DNA of 25,872 nucleotides from Hyphomicrobiales bacterium (GTDB lineage Bacteria > Pseudomonadota > Alphaproteobacteria > Rhizobiales > Kaistiaceae). Location: positions 3,799 through 29,670 of the forward strand of contig JAFKJZ010000332.1 of NCBI GenBank assembly GCA_017305815.1, in the 5' to 3' direction. Shown in pieces: positions 16,071-23,326 of the stretch (position 1 is the first letter of the stretch; each line of letters begins with the position of its first letter). The notes beneath the pieces are model-generated. The model saw nothing but the letters and a program-made list of their open reading frames with translations. It was not told the DNA's origin and searched no databases. The position numbers were made by a program, and so were the translations under genes.

Positions 16071-16085
16071 TTCCATATAGTGGAA
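16071..16085. promoter_or_regulatory. IclR-type operator candidate TTCCATATAGTGGAA
   Basis: Perfect TTCCA/TGGAA arms lie around TATAG, 44 bp upstream of the iclR start. The size and spacing resemble sites reported for IclR proteins. Confidence 0.55.
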
Positions 16086-16180
16086 CATTCAGGCGATCCT
16101 CGTCCGTTCATTAAGACATCAAGTCCCGGAGGGGTGCAAGCCGAACATCCGGTTTTCGCAGCTGAACTTTGGAAACGGTG

Positions 16181-16210
16181 TTGACAGAAAGATCCGGCGG
16201 CCGCTTAAGT
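16181..16210 (+). promoter_or_regulatory. Candidate promoter for the PLP enzyme gene
   Basis: TTGACA at 16181-16186 is a consensus -35 box. TTAAGT follows after 18 bp as a weak -10 box. Transcription from here would give a leader of about 190 bases that includes the second IclR-like site. Confidence 0.4.
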
Positions 16211-16234
16211 TTCAATCAGGCAACCAAATTGTTG

Positions 16235-16249
16235 TTCCATGATGTAGAA
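16235..16249. promoter_or_regulatory. Second IclR-type operator candidate (TTCCA-N5-TAGAA)
   Basis: It matches the site at 16071-16085 in arm length and spacing, with one mismatch in the right arm. It lies just downstream of the candidate promoter, where a bound repressor would block transcription of the PLP enzyme gene. Confidence 0.45.
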
Positions 16250-16408
16250 TATTGGGTGCCATGGGGTTCGGTCTTGGCGAGCGGGGGCGACAATGCGGGT
16301 ATTTGTGGCGTCTCAGGCGGCCGGGACGAGGGCTTTCTCGTTGAAGCCGTCCGTCCAATCCCATGCCGCTCAATCCTACGCCGTCCCCTCACTACTGGAC
16401 CCCATTCC

Positions 16409-17713
16409 ATGGCTCTGATTCCGCGCCTCGACATCGCGGCGCTCGATGCGCTTGAACTCGATCCTTCGACCAAGGGGCTTCCTTATGACGCGCCGCGCCT
16501 GACCGTCGGCGCGGTCGGACGCCAGGGCTGGAGCCTGCTCGACGGCGACCTGCCGCTGCCCGTCGCCGTCATCCGCGAGAAGGCGCTGGCGGCGAACAGC
16601 GCCTGGATGAGCGCCTTCACCGCGCAGAATGACGTCGTCATCGCGCCGCATGGCAAGACGACGATGTCGCCGCACCTGTTCGACCTGCAGATCGCCGACG
16701 GCGCCTGGGCGATCACCGCGGCGACGCTGCAGCAGGTCGGCGTCTGCCAGCGCTTCGGCGTCAGGCGGGTGCTGCTCGCCAATCAGCCGGTCGGCACCCA
16801 GGCGATCGATGCCTGTTTCCGCGCGCTCCAGGGCGACGACGCGATCGAACTCTATTGCCTCGCCGACAATCCGGACGGCGTCGCCATGCTCGCCGAGGGC
16901 GCGCGCCGCAACCCGCCGCCGGAAGGCAACCCGCTGCGCATCCTCGTCGAGATGGGCTTCGTCGGCGGGCGCACCGGCGTCCGCACCCGCGCGGGCGCGC
17001 TCGAACTGGCGCGCGCCATCGCCGCCGCGCCGGGGCTGGAGCTTGCCGGCTTCGAATGCTTCGAGGGCATGCTGCCGACGGCGGAGACGGCGGACGGCCT
17101 GATCGACGACGTCGCCGCCATGGCGCTGGCCGCCATGCAGGAGGGCCTGTTCGGTTCCGATGCGCCGGTCGTCATCAGCGCCGGCGGTTCGGCCTTCTTC
17201 GACCGGGTGGTCGAGCGTTTCGACAGCGTCGGGTTTCCGCGGCCGGTGCAGCGCGTGCTGCGCTCCGGCTGCTACCTGACGCATGACGTCATCGCCTATG
17301 CGGCGGCGTTCGAGCGCATCGTCCGCGAGACGGCGCTGAAGCTGCCGGAGGGCGGGCTCGAGCCGGCGCTGGAGGTCTGGGCGATGGTGCAGTCACGCCC
17401 CGAGGGCGGCCGGACCATGCTGACCATGGGCAAGCGCGACGTCAGTCACGATGCCGGCCTGCCGGTGCCGCTGCGCTGGTATCGCCCGGACGGCAGCATG
17501 ACGGCGCCGGCGGAAATAGCCGGCGGCCATTCGGTCGTCGCGCTCAACGACCAGCACTGCCACATGATCACGCCGCTCGACAGCCCGCTCAGGACCGGCG
17601 ATCTCGTCGGCTTCGGCATCAGCCATCCCTGCACCACCTTCGACAAGTGGTCGCTGCTCTATCTGGTCGATGAGGACTATCGGGTCACGCGCGGCCTGAA
17701 GACGTTCTTCTGA
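16409..17713 (+). CDS. Fold-III PLP enzyme, amino acid deaminase/D-serine dehydratase-like
   Basis: This 434-residue enzyme belongs to the alanine racemase-fold (fold type III) group that includes D-serine dehydratase and D-threonine aldolase. The PLP lysine is most likely Lys83 in APHGKTTMSPHLF. The barrel continues with EMGFVGGRTGVRT and FECFEGMLPT. The C-terminal beta domain carries the likely metal site at 383-385 (NDQHCHM) and ends GISHPCTTFDKW. Activity is probably beta-elimination/deamination of a hydroxy- or D-amino acid, which would release enamine for RidA encoded nearby. I place the start at ATG 16409 because the upstream 80 codons of open frame have no family character and contain regulatory sites. 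The ribosome site is weak (TGGAC). It is divergent from iclR. Confidence 0.85.
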   Translation: MALIPRLDIAALDALELDPSTKGLPYDAPRLTVGAVGRQGWSLLDGDLPLPVAVIREKALAANSAWMSAFTAQNDVVIAPHGKTTMSPHLFDLQIADGAWAITAATLQQVGVCQRFGVRRVLLANQPVGTQAIDACFRALQGDDAIELYCLADNPDGVAMLAEGARRNPPPEGNPLRILVEMGFVGGRTGVRTRAGALELARAIAAAPGLELAGFECFEGMLPTAETADGLIDDVAAMALAAMQEGLFGSDAPVVISAGGSAFFDRVVERFDSVGFPRPVQRVLRSGCYLTHDVIAYAAAFERIVRETALKLPEGGLEPALEVWAMVQSRPEGGRTMLTMGKRDVSHDAGLPVPLRWYRPDGSMTAPAEIAGGHSVVALNDQHCHMITPLDSPLRTGDLVGFGISHPCTTFDKWSLLYLVDEDYRVTRGLKTFF

Positions 17714-17720
17714 GCCTCGT

Positions 17721-17746
17721 CCCGCCGCCGGGAGGTGCGCGGCGGG
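17721..17746 (+). terminator. Hairpin after the PLP enzyme gene, possible terminator
   Basis: CCCGCCGC (17721-17728) and GCGGCGGG (17739-17746) pair perfectly around a 10-base loop, 8 bp after the stop. Only a short T-rich patch (TGTTTCTG) follows. Confidence 0.5.
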
Positions 17747-17803
17747 CCGATCCTGTTTCTGCTGGACTATCCGAGTTGTTCCGCCGGGCGAAACCGGACG
17801 GCG

Positions 17804-17832
17804 TTGACATGAAATTTCTCGATTAATAGCCT
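17804..17832 (+). promoter_or_regulatory. Candidate sigma-70 promoter for the M81-binding protein pair
   Basis: TTGACA (17804-17809) is followed after 17 bp by TAGCCT (17827-17832), which keeps the key T, A and final T of a -10 box. It would give a leader of about 145 bases before the TTG start at 17984. Confidence 0.5.
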
Positions 17833-17983
17833 GCCTGTTGATCGGCTTGCCTTGTCATTTCCGGTCGCGGCCCGGATCGGGACCAGACCTATACTGCCTG
17901 TCTCGCAGCCGTTTCGTCGCAGGATCTGTGTGCCCGAAAATCTATTCGCCCGAGTTCGAAACAAGATCTCATGGAGATTGGCG

Positions 17984-19495
17984 TTGCGTATCGCCGTCAT
18001 TCACATCTCGCAGGAAACCAACGACTTCAATCCGGTGCTGACCACGCTGGACGACTATGCCGGCTTCGGCATCTATGAGGGCGCCGAGATCTTCGAGAAG
18101 CTGCGCGGCTTCGGCCAGGTCGGCGGTCATCTGCAGGTGGTCGAGGAATCCGGCCTCGAGATCGAGCAGATCCCGATCATCCGCGGTTATGCCTCGGCGG
18201 GCGGCCGCCTCTCGGCCGAGACCTTCCAGTTCTTCCAGGACAAGATCCGCGCCGGCCTGCAGGCGGCGGGCAAGATCGACGGACTGGCGCTGCAGCTGCA
18301 TGGCGCGTGTTCGGCCGAGGGCGTCGACGACGTCGAGGGCGAGCAGATCGCGCTATGCCGCGAGATCCTCGGCCCCGACGTGCCGATCGTGCTCGGCCTC
18401 GATCATCATGCCAATGTCACGCAGAAGATCATCGACAACGCGACCGCCATCGTCGGCCACCGCACCCAGCCGCACGACGTCTACGACACCGGCGTCATCG
18501 GCACCAAGCTGCTGCTGCGCATCCTGACCGAGGGGCTGAAGCCGACCACCGCCTGGCGCAAGATCCCGCTCGTCTCGCATCAGGAGCAGTTCCTGACCTC
18601 GCAGGGACCGATGAAGGTGTGGTTCGACGCGGCCCGCGCCGCCGAATCCGATCCGCGCGTGCTGCAGGCGTCGAACTACCCGATGCAGCCCTGGCTCGAC
18701 GTCGCCGAGGGCGGCTGGGCCACCATCGTCGTCACCGACAACGACCAGGCGCTGGCCGAACAGATCGCCGACGAGCTGGCCGATCTCTGCTGGTCGCTGC
18801 GCGACGATTTCCAGCTCCGCGAGTCGGTCTCGGTCGACGACGCCGTGCGCCAGGCCGATGCGGCGCCGGGCCTCGTCATGCTGAGCGATACCGGCGACAC
18901 CGTATTCGGCGGCGCCGCGGGCGACAGCAACCTGCTGCTCGAAGCGATGCTCCGTCTCGGCATCAAGAAGCGGGCGCTGGTGCCGCTGATCTCGCCCAAA
19001 GCCGCCGCGAAGCTGGTCGCGGCAGGCGAGGGCGCGACGGTGACGCTGGAGCTCGGCGGCGACGCGGCGACGGAGTTCTTCACCCCGCTCACGGTCACCG
19101 GCACGGTTCGCACCGTCGGCGGCGGCCTGCTGAAGATCGAGGGCTACAACCATCAGAGCGAGGTCGATCTCGGCCCGTCCGTGATCTTCGACGTCGGCCC
19201 GGTCACGCTGATGATCACGACGCTGCGCGGCGTCGCCGGCAATGTCCCCGGCGTCTACCGGGCGATGGGCGTCGAGCCGACGGATTACGGCATCGCCGTG
19301 CTGAAGACGGCGTCGAACTTCCAGTACTTCGCGCCGATCTCGACCGGCGTGGTGCGCGCCGACACGCGCGGCCCCGGCCAGTCCGATGTCTTCACGCTGC
19401 CCTGGAAGCGGATTCCGCGCCCGATCTATCCGATCGAGACCTTCGACGACTGGCGTGCCCATTCTTCGCAGCCGGGCGGCCTCGCCAAGGTTTGA
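17984..19495 (+). CDS. M81 family metallopeptidase (MlrC-like), copy 2
   Basis: This protein of about 503 residues is related to, but clearly different from, the copy at 13733-15223. It begins MRIAVIHISQETNDFNP, with the H-x-x-Q-E-T-N metal motif at residues 7-13. It continues with LALQLHGACSAEG, VLGLDHHANVT, HRTQPHDVYDTG and LSDTGDTVFGGAAGDSN. The usual DNPGGG is replaced by DTVFGG, a marked subfamily difference. The start codon is TTG at 17984, with GGAG 7 bases upstream; the ATG at 17971 is in another frame. No signal peptide is present, so the product is cytoplasmic. The gene lies 43 bp upstream of a peptide-type binding protein gene, so uptake and cleavage of the same ligand is a reasonable inference. 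Confidence 0.9.
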   Translation: MRIAVIHISQETNDFNPVLTTLDDYAGFGIYEGAEIFEKLRGFGQVGGHLQVVEESGLEIEQIPIIRGYASAGGRLSAETFQFFQDKIRAGLQAAGKIDGLALQLHGACSAEGVDDVEGEQIALCREILGPDVPIVLGLDHHANVTQKIIDNATAIVGHRTQPHDVYDTGVIGTKLLLRILTEGLKPTTAWRKIPLVSHQEQFLTSQGPMKVWFDAARAAESDPRVLQASNYPMQPWLDVAEGGWATIVVTDNDQALAEQIADELADLCWSLRDDFQLRESVSVDDAVRQADAAPGLVMLSDTGDTVFGGAAGDSNLLLEAMLRLGIKKRALVPLISPKAAAKLVAAGEGATVTLELGGDAATEFFTPLTVTGTVRTVGGGLLKIEGYNHQSEVDLGPSVIFDVGPVTLMITTLRGVAGNVPGVYRAMGVEPTDYGIAVLKTASNFQYFAPISTGVVRADTRGPGQSDVFTLPWKRIPRPIYPIETFDDWRAHSSQPGGLAKV

Positions 19496-19538
19496 GGTTG
19501 GCCGATCGATCCCCTGCGAACGGGAGCGGAGGGGCCTC

Positions 19539-21101
19539 ATGACGTGCCAGTTCTTCCGGGCGCTCGGGGGGCTCGTCTTCCTGGTTCTCGCCGCTACGGC
19601 GTCGGTCGCCGTCGCCGGCGTCAGCCTGGTGGCGCCGGCCCATGCTCAGGAGCCGGCGCTCAGGGGCGGCACGCTGCGCGTCGCCATCCTGAACGACATG
19701 ACCAATTTCGATCCGCAGCAGTTCTCGGCGGTGAATTTCCACCTGATCAAGAACCTCTATGACAGCCTGATCGAATACACGCCCGAGGGAGAGGCGGTGC
19801 CGAGCCTGGCGACCGCCTGGCAGATCGCGCCCGACAACCAGTCCGTGAGGGTGACGTTGCGCGACGACGTCAGCTTCGCGAGCGGCGCCAAGCTCACCTC
19901 GGCCGACGTGGCGGCAACGCTCGCCAAGGCCGCCGATCCCGGGCGCGGCAAGAACGTCTATGCCACCATGTCGATTGTCACGAACTGGACGACGCCGGAC
20001 GACAGGACGATCGTCATCCACTTCAAGGCGCCTGCGCCGCAGCGCCAGATCACCGACCTGCTGCAGTTCACCATGCCGATCGAGGCCGCCGGCATCGCCA
20101 GCGTCGAGACGGTCCCCGCCGGCACAGGCGCCTACATGCTGGATAGCCGCGCCGTCGGCCAGGGGCTGAGGCTGAGGACCAATCCGCATTACTGGCGCCA
20201 GGGCCAACCGGTCACCGAGGCGGTCGATTTCACCATCTTCAGCGACGACGTCTCGGCGAGCGCGGCGCTCGAATCCGACGCCGTCGACATCATCTATGGT
20301 AGCTCCGCACGCAGCGCCGTCCGCCTGCAGGATGTCGGTTATCAGGTGCTGCGCGGACCGGGGCCGCTGGTCCAGGTCTTCCGCATCAACTCGACCCGCG
20401 CGCCCTTCACCAATCCAAGCTTCCGTCAGGCCTTCAACTATCTGATGGACCGCGAGGGCATGCTGCGGGTCGGCTATGCCGGCCTTGGCGAGGTGGCGGC
20501 GCTGCCCTGGGCACCGGCGAGCCCGGCCTTCGACGCAACCTATGCCGACGAATTCGCCTACAATCTCGACAAGGCGAAGGAACTCCTCGCCGCGTCCGGT
20601 CTGACGCCGGCCGAACAGAGCGACTGGAAGATGCTGGTCGGGGGCGATGACGAGCCGACCATCGTCGTCAGCCAGATCCTGCAGAGCGCGCTGGCCGAGG
20701 TCGGCATCAATATCGAGCTCGATATCCTCCAGGGCGCGGAATATACCGAGGCGCTGCTCGCCGGCGATTTCGACGCCACCTTCGGCGCTGTCGGCAATGT
20801 GCAGAAATTCCCGTCCCGCGTCGCCACCAACAGCATCTACCGCGTCGTCAACAATCCGGTGCTGAAGGACCCGCATCCGCATCCCGATTATGTCGCGGCG
20901 ATCGAGCGGGTGAACACGACGTCGGACCCGGCCGAGGTGAAGGCGGCTTATGACAATCTGAACCGCGTCCTCGTCACCGATGCCTTCGCCATCCCGACCA
21001 ATTCCTATGACACCGGCCTGATCGTCGCCTCTCCCAGGGTCGGCGGCCTGGCGCTCGACATCGACAATCTCTTCGTCGCGCGCATGGCGGGTTTCCAGTG
21101 A
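19539..21101 (+). CDS. ABC transporter substrate-binding protein, family 5 (peptide/opine type), orphan
   Basis: This 520-residue protein has a long signal peptide (hydrophobic core GGLVFLVLAATASVAVAGVSLVA, cleavage after AHA near residue 36). Family 5 marks follow: GGTLRVAILNDMTNFDPQQ, LYDSLIEYTPEGEAVPSLATAW, RVTLRDDVSFASGAKLTSADVA, TGAYML, and FRQAFNYLMDREGML. It should bind a peptide or peptide-like ligand in the periplasm. The start ATG at 19539 has GGAGGGG 4 bases upstream. No DppB/C-type permease or DppD/F ATPase is found anywhere in the window, so it either uses a transporter encoded elsewhere or acts as a sensor. It follows the second M81 gene in the same operon. Confidence 0.92.
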   Translation: MTCQFFRALGGLVFLVLAATASVAVAGVSLVAPAHAQEPALRGGTLRVAILNDMTNFDPQQFSAVNFHLIKNLYDSLIEYTPEGEAVPSLATAWQIAPDNQSVRVTLRDDVSFASGAKLTSADVAATLAKAADPGRGKNVYATMSIVTNWTTPDDRTIVIHFKAPAPQRQITDLLQFTMPIEAAGIASVETVPAGTGAYMLDSRAVGQGLRLRTNPHYWRQGQPVTEAVDFTIFSDDVSASAALESDAVDIIYGSSARSAVRLQDVGYQVLRGPGPLVQVFRINSTRAPFTNPSFRQAFNYLMDREGMLRVGYAGLGEVAALPWAPASPAFDATYADEFAYNLDKAKELLAASGLTPAEQSDWKMLVGGDDEPTIVVSQILQSALAEVGINIELDILQGAEYTEALLAGDFDATFGAVGNVQKFPSRVATNSIYRVVNNPVLKDPHPHPDYVAAIERVNTTSDPAEVKAAYDNLNRVLVTDAFAIPTNSYDTGLIVASPRVGGLALDIDNLFVARMAGFQ

Positions 21102-21131
21102 TTGGGGCCGGCACTGCGGAGGCGTGAGCGG

Positions 21132-21169
21132 CTTCCTTCGCCTCTTCCCGCAGGGAGCGGTGAAGGGAA
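21132..21169. terminator. Imperfect stem-loop between convergent genes
   Basis: A purine/pyrimidine-mirrored segment (CTTCCTTCGCCTCTTCCC, then GGGAGCGGTGAAGGGAA) can fold with mismatches around GCA. It fills the gap between the stops of the binding-protein and DSD1-like genes. It looks like a worn copy of the repeat family at 13683-13709 and may terminate both transcripts. Confidence 0.4.
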
Positions 21170-21170
21170 A

Positions 21171-22319
21171 TCAATCCGAGAGGCCGCGCGCCTCGATCGG
21201 CCAGATGTCCTCCAGCTTGTCTGCGCGGACGACGTGCAGGAAATCGTGCAGGTTCACGGTCGGGTCGCAATGCGGCACGCTGCATTCGAGGCGCGTGCCG
21301 ACCGGAGGCACCGGCTTGCCGGGCAGCGTGTCGAGCCGGCCGAACTCGTCGCCGACGAAGGTGATCTGGCCGATCTCGCGGCCGTCGAGATAGGCGCGCG
21401 GCAGCGGCCCATCGACGGCGAAGCTCTTGCTGCCGGCGTCGACGATGGCGTCGCCATGCAGATTGTGGGCGATGACCGTGACGGTGACGAAGAGGGCGGT
21501 GCCGAACACGTCGGCGCCCGAGCCGTGCAGGTCGACGCGGCGATAGTCCTCGTCCATGAAGATGTAGGAACCGGCCTGCACCTCGGTCAGCACCTTGTCC
21601 TCGAAATCGAGCAGGTGGCTGCCGGTGCCGCCGCCGGTGACGATGGCGGGCGAGAGCCCCGCCGCGTCGAGCGCGTCGACGATGGCGAGCAGGCGCCCCA
21701 TGGCGATCCGGTTTTCGGTCCGCCGCGCCTCGTGGTCGAAGATGTGCTGGACGAAGCCGGCATAGCCCTGCACGCCGACGAAGCGGAGGGAATCCTCGTC
21801 GGCGATCTGGCGGGCGAGCGAGACGGCGCGTTCCGGCGTCGCCACGCCGGTGCGGCGCTGGCCGACGTCGCATTCGACCAGCACGTCGAGGCGGACCCCG
21901 GCGGCGCGCGCCGATTCCGCATAGTCGGCGACGAGGTCGGGGCGGTCGACGGTGACGGTGATGTCGGCGCCGCGCGCCGCCGCCTCGGTCAGCCGGTCGA
22001 TCTTGCGGCGGCTGGCAATCGGCGCGGTCAGCATCAGCGGATTGATGCCGGCCTCGTGGAGCGCCAGCAGCTCGCCGACCTTGGCGCAGGCGATGCCGAG
22101 CGCGCCGGCCTCCATCTGCCGCCGCGCGATCTCGACGCATTTGTGCGATTTCGCATGCGGCCGCAGACCGAGCCCGGCGGCGCGCGCCATGCCGGTCAGC
22201 GCCTGCAGATTGGCCTCGAAGGCGTCGGCGTCGAGGATCAGCGCCGGCGTCTCCAGCCGGGTCCGGCCGTTGCGAAGGCCGATCAGGGGCTCGTTCAACC
22301 CGGCGACGCCGCGTCTCAT
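21171..22319 (-). CDS. DSD1-family fold-III PLP enzyme (D-threonine/3-hydroxy-D-aspartate aldolase type)
   Basis: This 382-residue enzyme is of the D-threonine aldolase and D-serine dehydratase family. The PLP lysine is Lys57 in RPHAKSHKC. Family segments follow: LVECDVGQRRTGV, GYAGFVQHI, VTGGGTGSHLLD and QAGSYIFMDEDY. The C-terminal metal motif is PHCDPTVNLHDF, with His350 and Asp352, resembling the His-x-Asp pair of D-threonine aldolases more than the His-x-Cys of eukaryotic D-serine dehydratase. It probably cleaves or dehydrates a D-beta-hydroxy amino acid. ATG 22319 has AGGAG 7 bases upstream; an upstream ATG at 22340 is less likely. It is the last gene of the operon headed by the NagA-like gene, after a 61-bp gap holding a hairpin and a nine-G run. 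Confidence 0.9.
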   Translation of the reverse strand: MRRGVAGLNEPLIGLRNGRTRLETPALILDADAFEANLQALTGMARAAGLGLRPHAKSHKCVEIARRQMEAGALGIACAKVGELLALHEAGINPLMLTAPIASRRKIDRLTEAAARGADITVTVDRPDLVADYAESARAAGVRLDVLVECDVGQRRTGVATPERAVSLARQIADEDSLRFVGVQGYAGFVQHIFDHEARRTENRIAMGRLLAIVDALDAAGLSPAIVTGGGTGSHLLDFEDKVLTEVQAGSYIFMDEDYRRVDLHGSGADVFGTALFVTVTVIAHNLHGDAIVDAGSKSFAVDGPLPRAYLDGREIGQITFVGDEFGRLDTLPGKPVPPVGTRLECSVPHCDPTVNLHDFLHVVRADKLEDIWPIEARGLSD

Positions 22320-22332
22320 TCCGTCTCTCCTG

Positions 22333-22364
22333 CGCGCCATCCGGCGCGAAGGCGCGGGGGGGGG
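22333..22364. other. Small hairpin and nine-G run in the leader of the DSD1-like gene
   Basis: CGCGCC (22333-22338) pairs with GGCGCG (22343-22348). A run of nine G follows at 22356-22364. The run lies between the small-protein gene and the DSD1-like start, where length changes could affect translation or reflect sequencing difficulty. Confidence 0.4.
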
Positions 22365-22380
22365 CGTCTCGTGTTTCGGC

Positions 22381-22869
22381 TCACCCCACCTTGTGGCCGG
22401 GCCAGCCCATCAGCAGCTTCGCGTCCTTCTCGGCGGCGCGGGCCTTCTCCGGATCCTTGAAGATCCGGAGCACGCAATGCGGCTCCCGGCGGTCGATCAC
22501 GTCGTAGACCATGTGGTAGCCGGTCTTGTCCATGATCGGGCCGATCCAGCCGGCACAGTGATCGCAATAGCGCTCCATCGGTTCGGCGTCGTTGTCCATC
22601 ACCTTGGAGAGGCTCGGGCAGACATTCATCCGTAGTTCCAGCCGGTCCTCGTCGAGGTCGAGGTCCATGTCGCAGTTTTCCTCGATCTTGATATGCGACC
22701 AGTACTCGTACATGCCGGCGAGGCCCTGGGTCTGGATCAGGTCGAGGATATGCCGCTCCTGGTTCTTCGAGATCGCGAGCCAGTAGGCTTCAAGCGCCTC
22801 TTCGCCCTGGCTGTCGAGGAATTTGAAGACCTCGTTGTAGAAGCGCGTGAAGTGGTCGCTCGGGATCAT
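22381..22869 (-). CDS. Small cysteine-containing protein A, unknown function
   Basis: This 162-residue protein is not confidently recognised. A helical N-terminal half (HFTRFYNEVFKFLDS, then YWLAISKNQERHILDLIQ) leads to YWSHIKIEENCDMDLDLD, DRLELRMNVCP, RYCDHCAGW and PHCVLRIFK. Cysteines at 84, 102, 105 and 132 could bind metal or act catalytically. Its second half aligns with that of the neighbouring protein B: W-x-H, D-R-x-x-L, C-P, aromatic-C, and a late C-x-x-x-I. The shape recalls the L-2-amino-thiazoline-4-carboxylate hydrolase-like group, but that is a weak impression. ATG 22869 has GGAGG about 6 bases upstream and overlaps the stop of gene B by 4 bp (ATGA), so translation is coupled. 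It lies between B and the DSD1-like gene. No signal peptide is seen. Confidence 0.8.
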   Translation of the reverse strand: MIPSDHFTRFYNEVFKFLDSQGEEALEAYWLAISKNQERHILDLIQTQGLAGMYEYWSHIKIEENCDMDLDLDEDRLELRMNVCPSLSKVMDNDAEPMERYCDHCAGWIGPIMDKTGYHMVYDVIDRREPHCVLRIFKDPEKARAAEKDAKLLMGWPGHKVG

Positions 22870-23324
22870 GCGCGCCTCCGGATGACCTGCCGGCACGAAC
22901 CCTCGCCGGTCAGTTCGGTGTCGATGGCGAAGGGCGAACCTTCCGCCATCGCTTCATTCGTGCGGCTGGTCTGGTCGCAGAAATGCGGCGAGACGCTGCC
23001 GGTCAGCGCCTTCACGTGGTGCCAGGCAGGGCAGCGGCGCACGGTCAGGACGACGCGGTCGTCGCCGACCGCGATGTCGTAGTCGGCGCCTTCGCGGTCG
23101 AAGAAGTGCCGCCAGTGGCGCACCAGCTGGCGCGTGTCGCCGGCGACGAGGTCGTTGCGGATGCTCGCATAGACGTCGCGGCCGACCTTCTTGAAGATCT
23201 CGTCCATCGCGTCGACGCCGAAGCGCTCGACGATGAAATCGATCGTCGTGTTGGTGGCGCCGTGAAAATCGAGATGGACGTTGCCGCCTTCCTCGTAGCG
23301 CATCGTGCCTTCGCCGTTCGCCAT
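22866..23324 (-). CDS. Small cysteine-containing protein B, unknown function, homologous to A
   Basis: This 152-residue protein is not confidently recognised. Residues 27-60 look helical (TIDFIVERFGVDAMDEIFKK). Next come LVRHWRHFFDREGADYDIAV, DRVVLTVRRCPAW, HFCDQTSRTNEAMAEG and GSCRQVIRR. Cys98, Cys116 and Cys144 align with Cys84, Cys102 and Cys132 of protein A; the first spacing is 18 residues in both, the second 28 against 30. B lacks the extra cysteine found in A's YCDHC. The ATG at 23324 starts 2 bp after the NagA-like stop, with GGGAG 9 bases upstream. Met8 (23303) is an alternative start. The pair may form a heterodimer with a catalytic and a modified subunit. That is inference. Confidence 0.8.
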   Translation of the reverse strand: MANGEGTMRYEEGGNVHLDFHGATNTTIDFIVERFGVDAMDEIFKKVGRDVYASIRNDLVAGDTRQLVRHWRHFFDREGADYDIAVGDDRVVLTVRRCPAWHHVKALTGSVSPHFCDQTSRTNEAMAEGSPFAIDTELTGEGSCRQVIRRRA

Positions 23325-23326
23325 TC

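Noticed and set aside
16028..16111. N-terminal extension of iclR
   Set aside because: It would translate through a palindromic operator-like site. The normal IclR length is reached from ATG 16027.
13856..16114. Very long plus-strand open frame (about 750 codons) opposite the M81 and iclR genes
   Set aside because: It is antisense to two genes with clear family motifs, and its composition (Arg, Ala, Gly, Asp-rich, no motif) is typical of a GC-rich shadow frame.
16169..16408. N-terminal extension of the PLP enzyme frame
   Set aside because: These 80 codons show no family sequence, contain a promoter and operator candidate, and the enzyme begins normally at 16409.
17852..17983. N-terminal extension of the second M81 gene
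   Set aside because: No M81 character. The family N-terminus starts at the TTG at 17984 with a good ribosome site.
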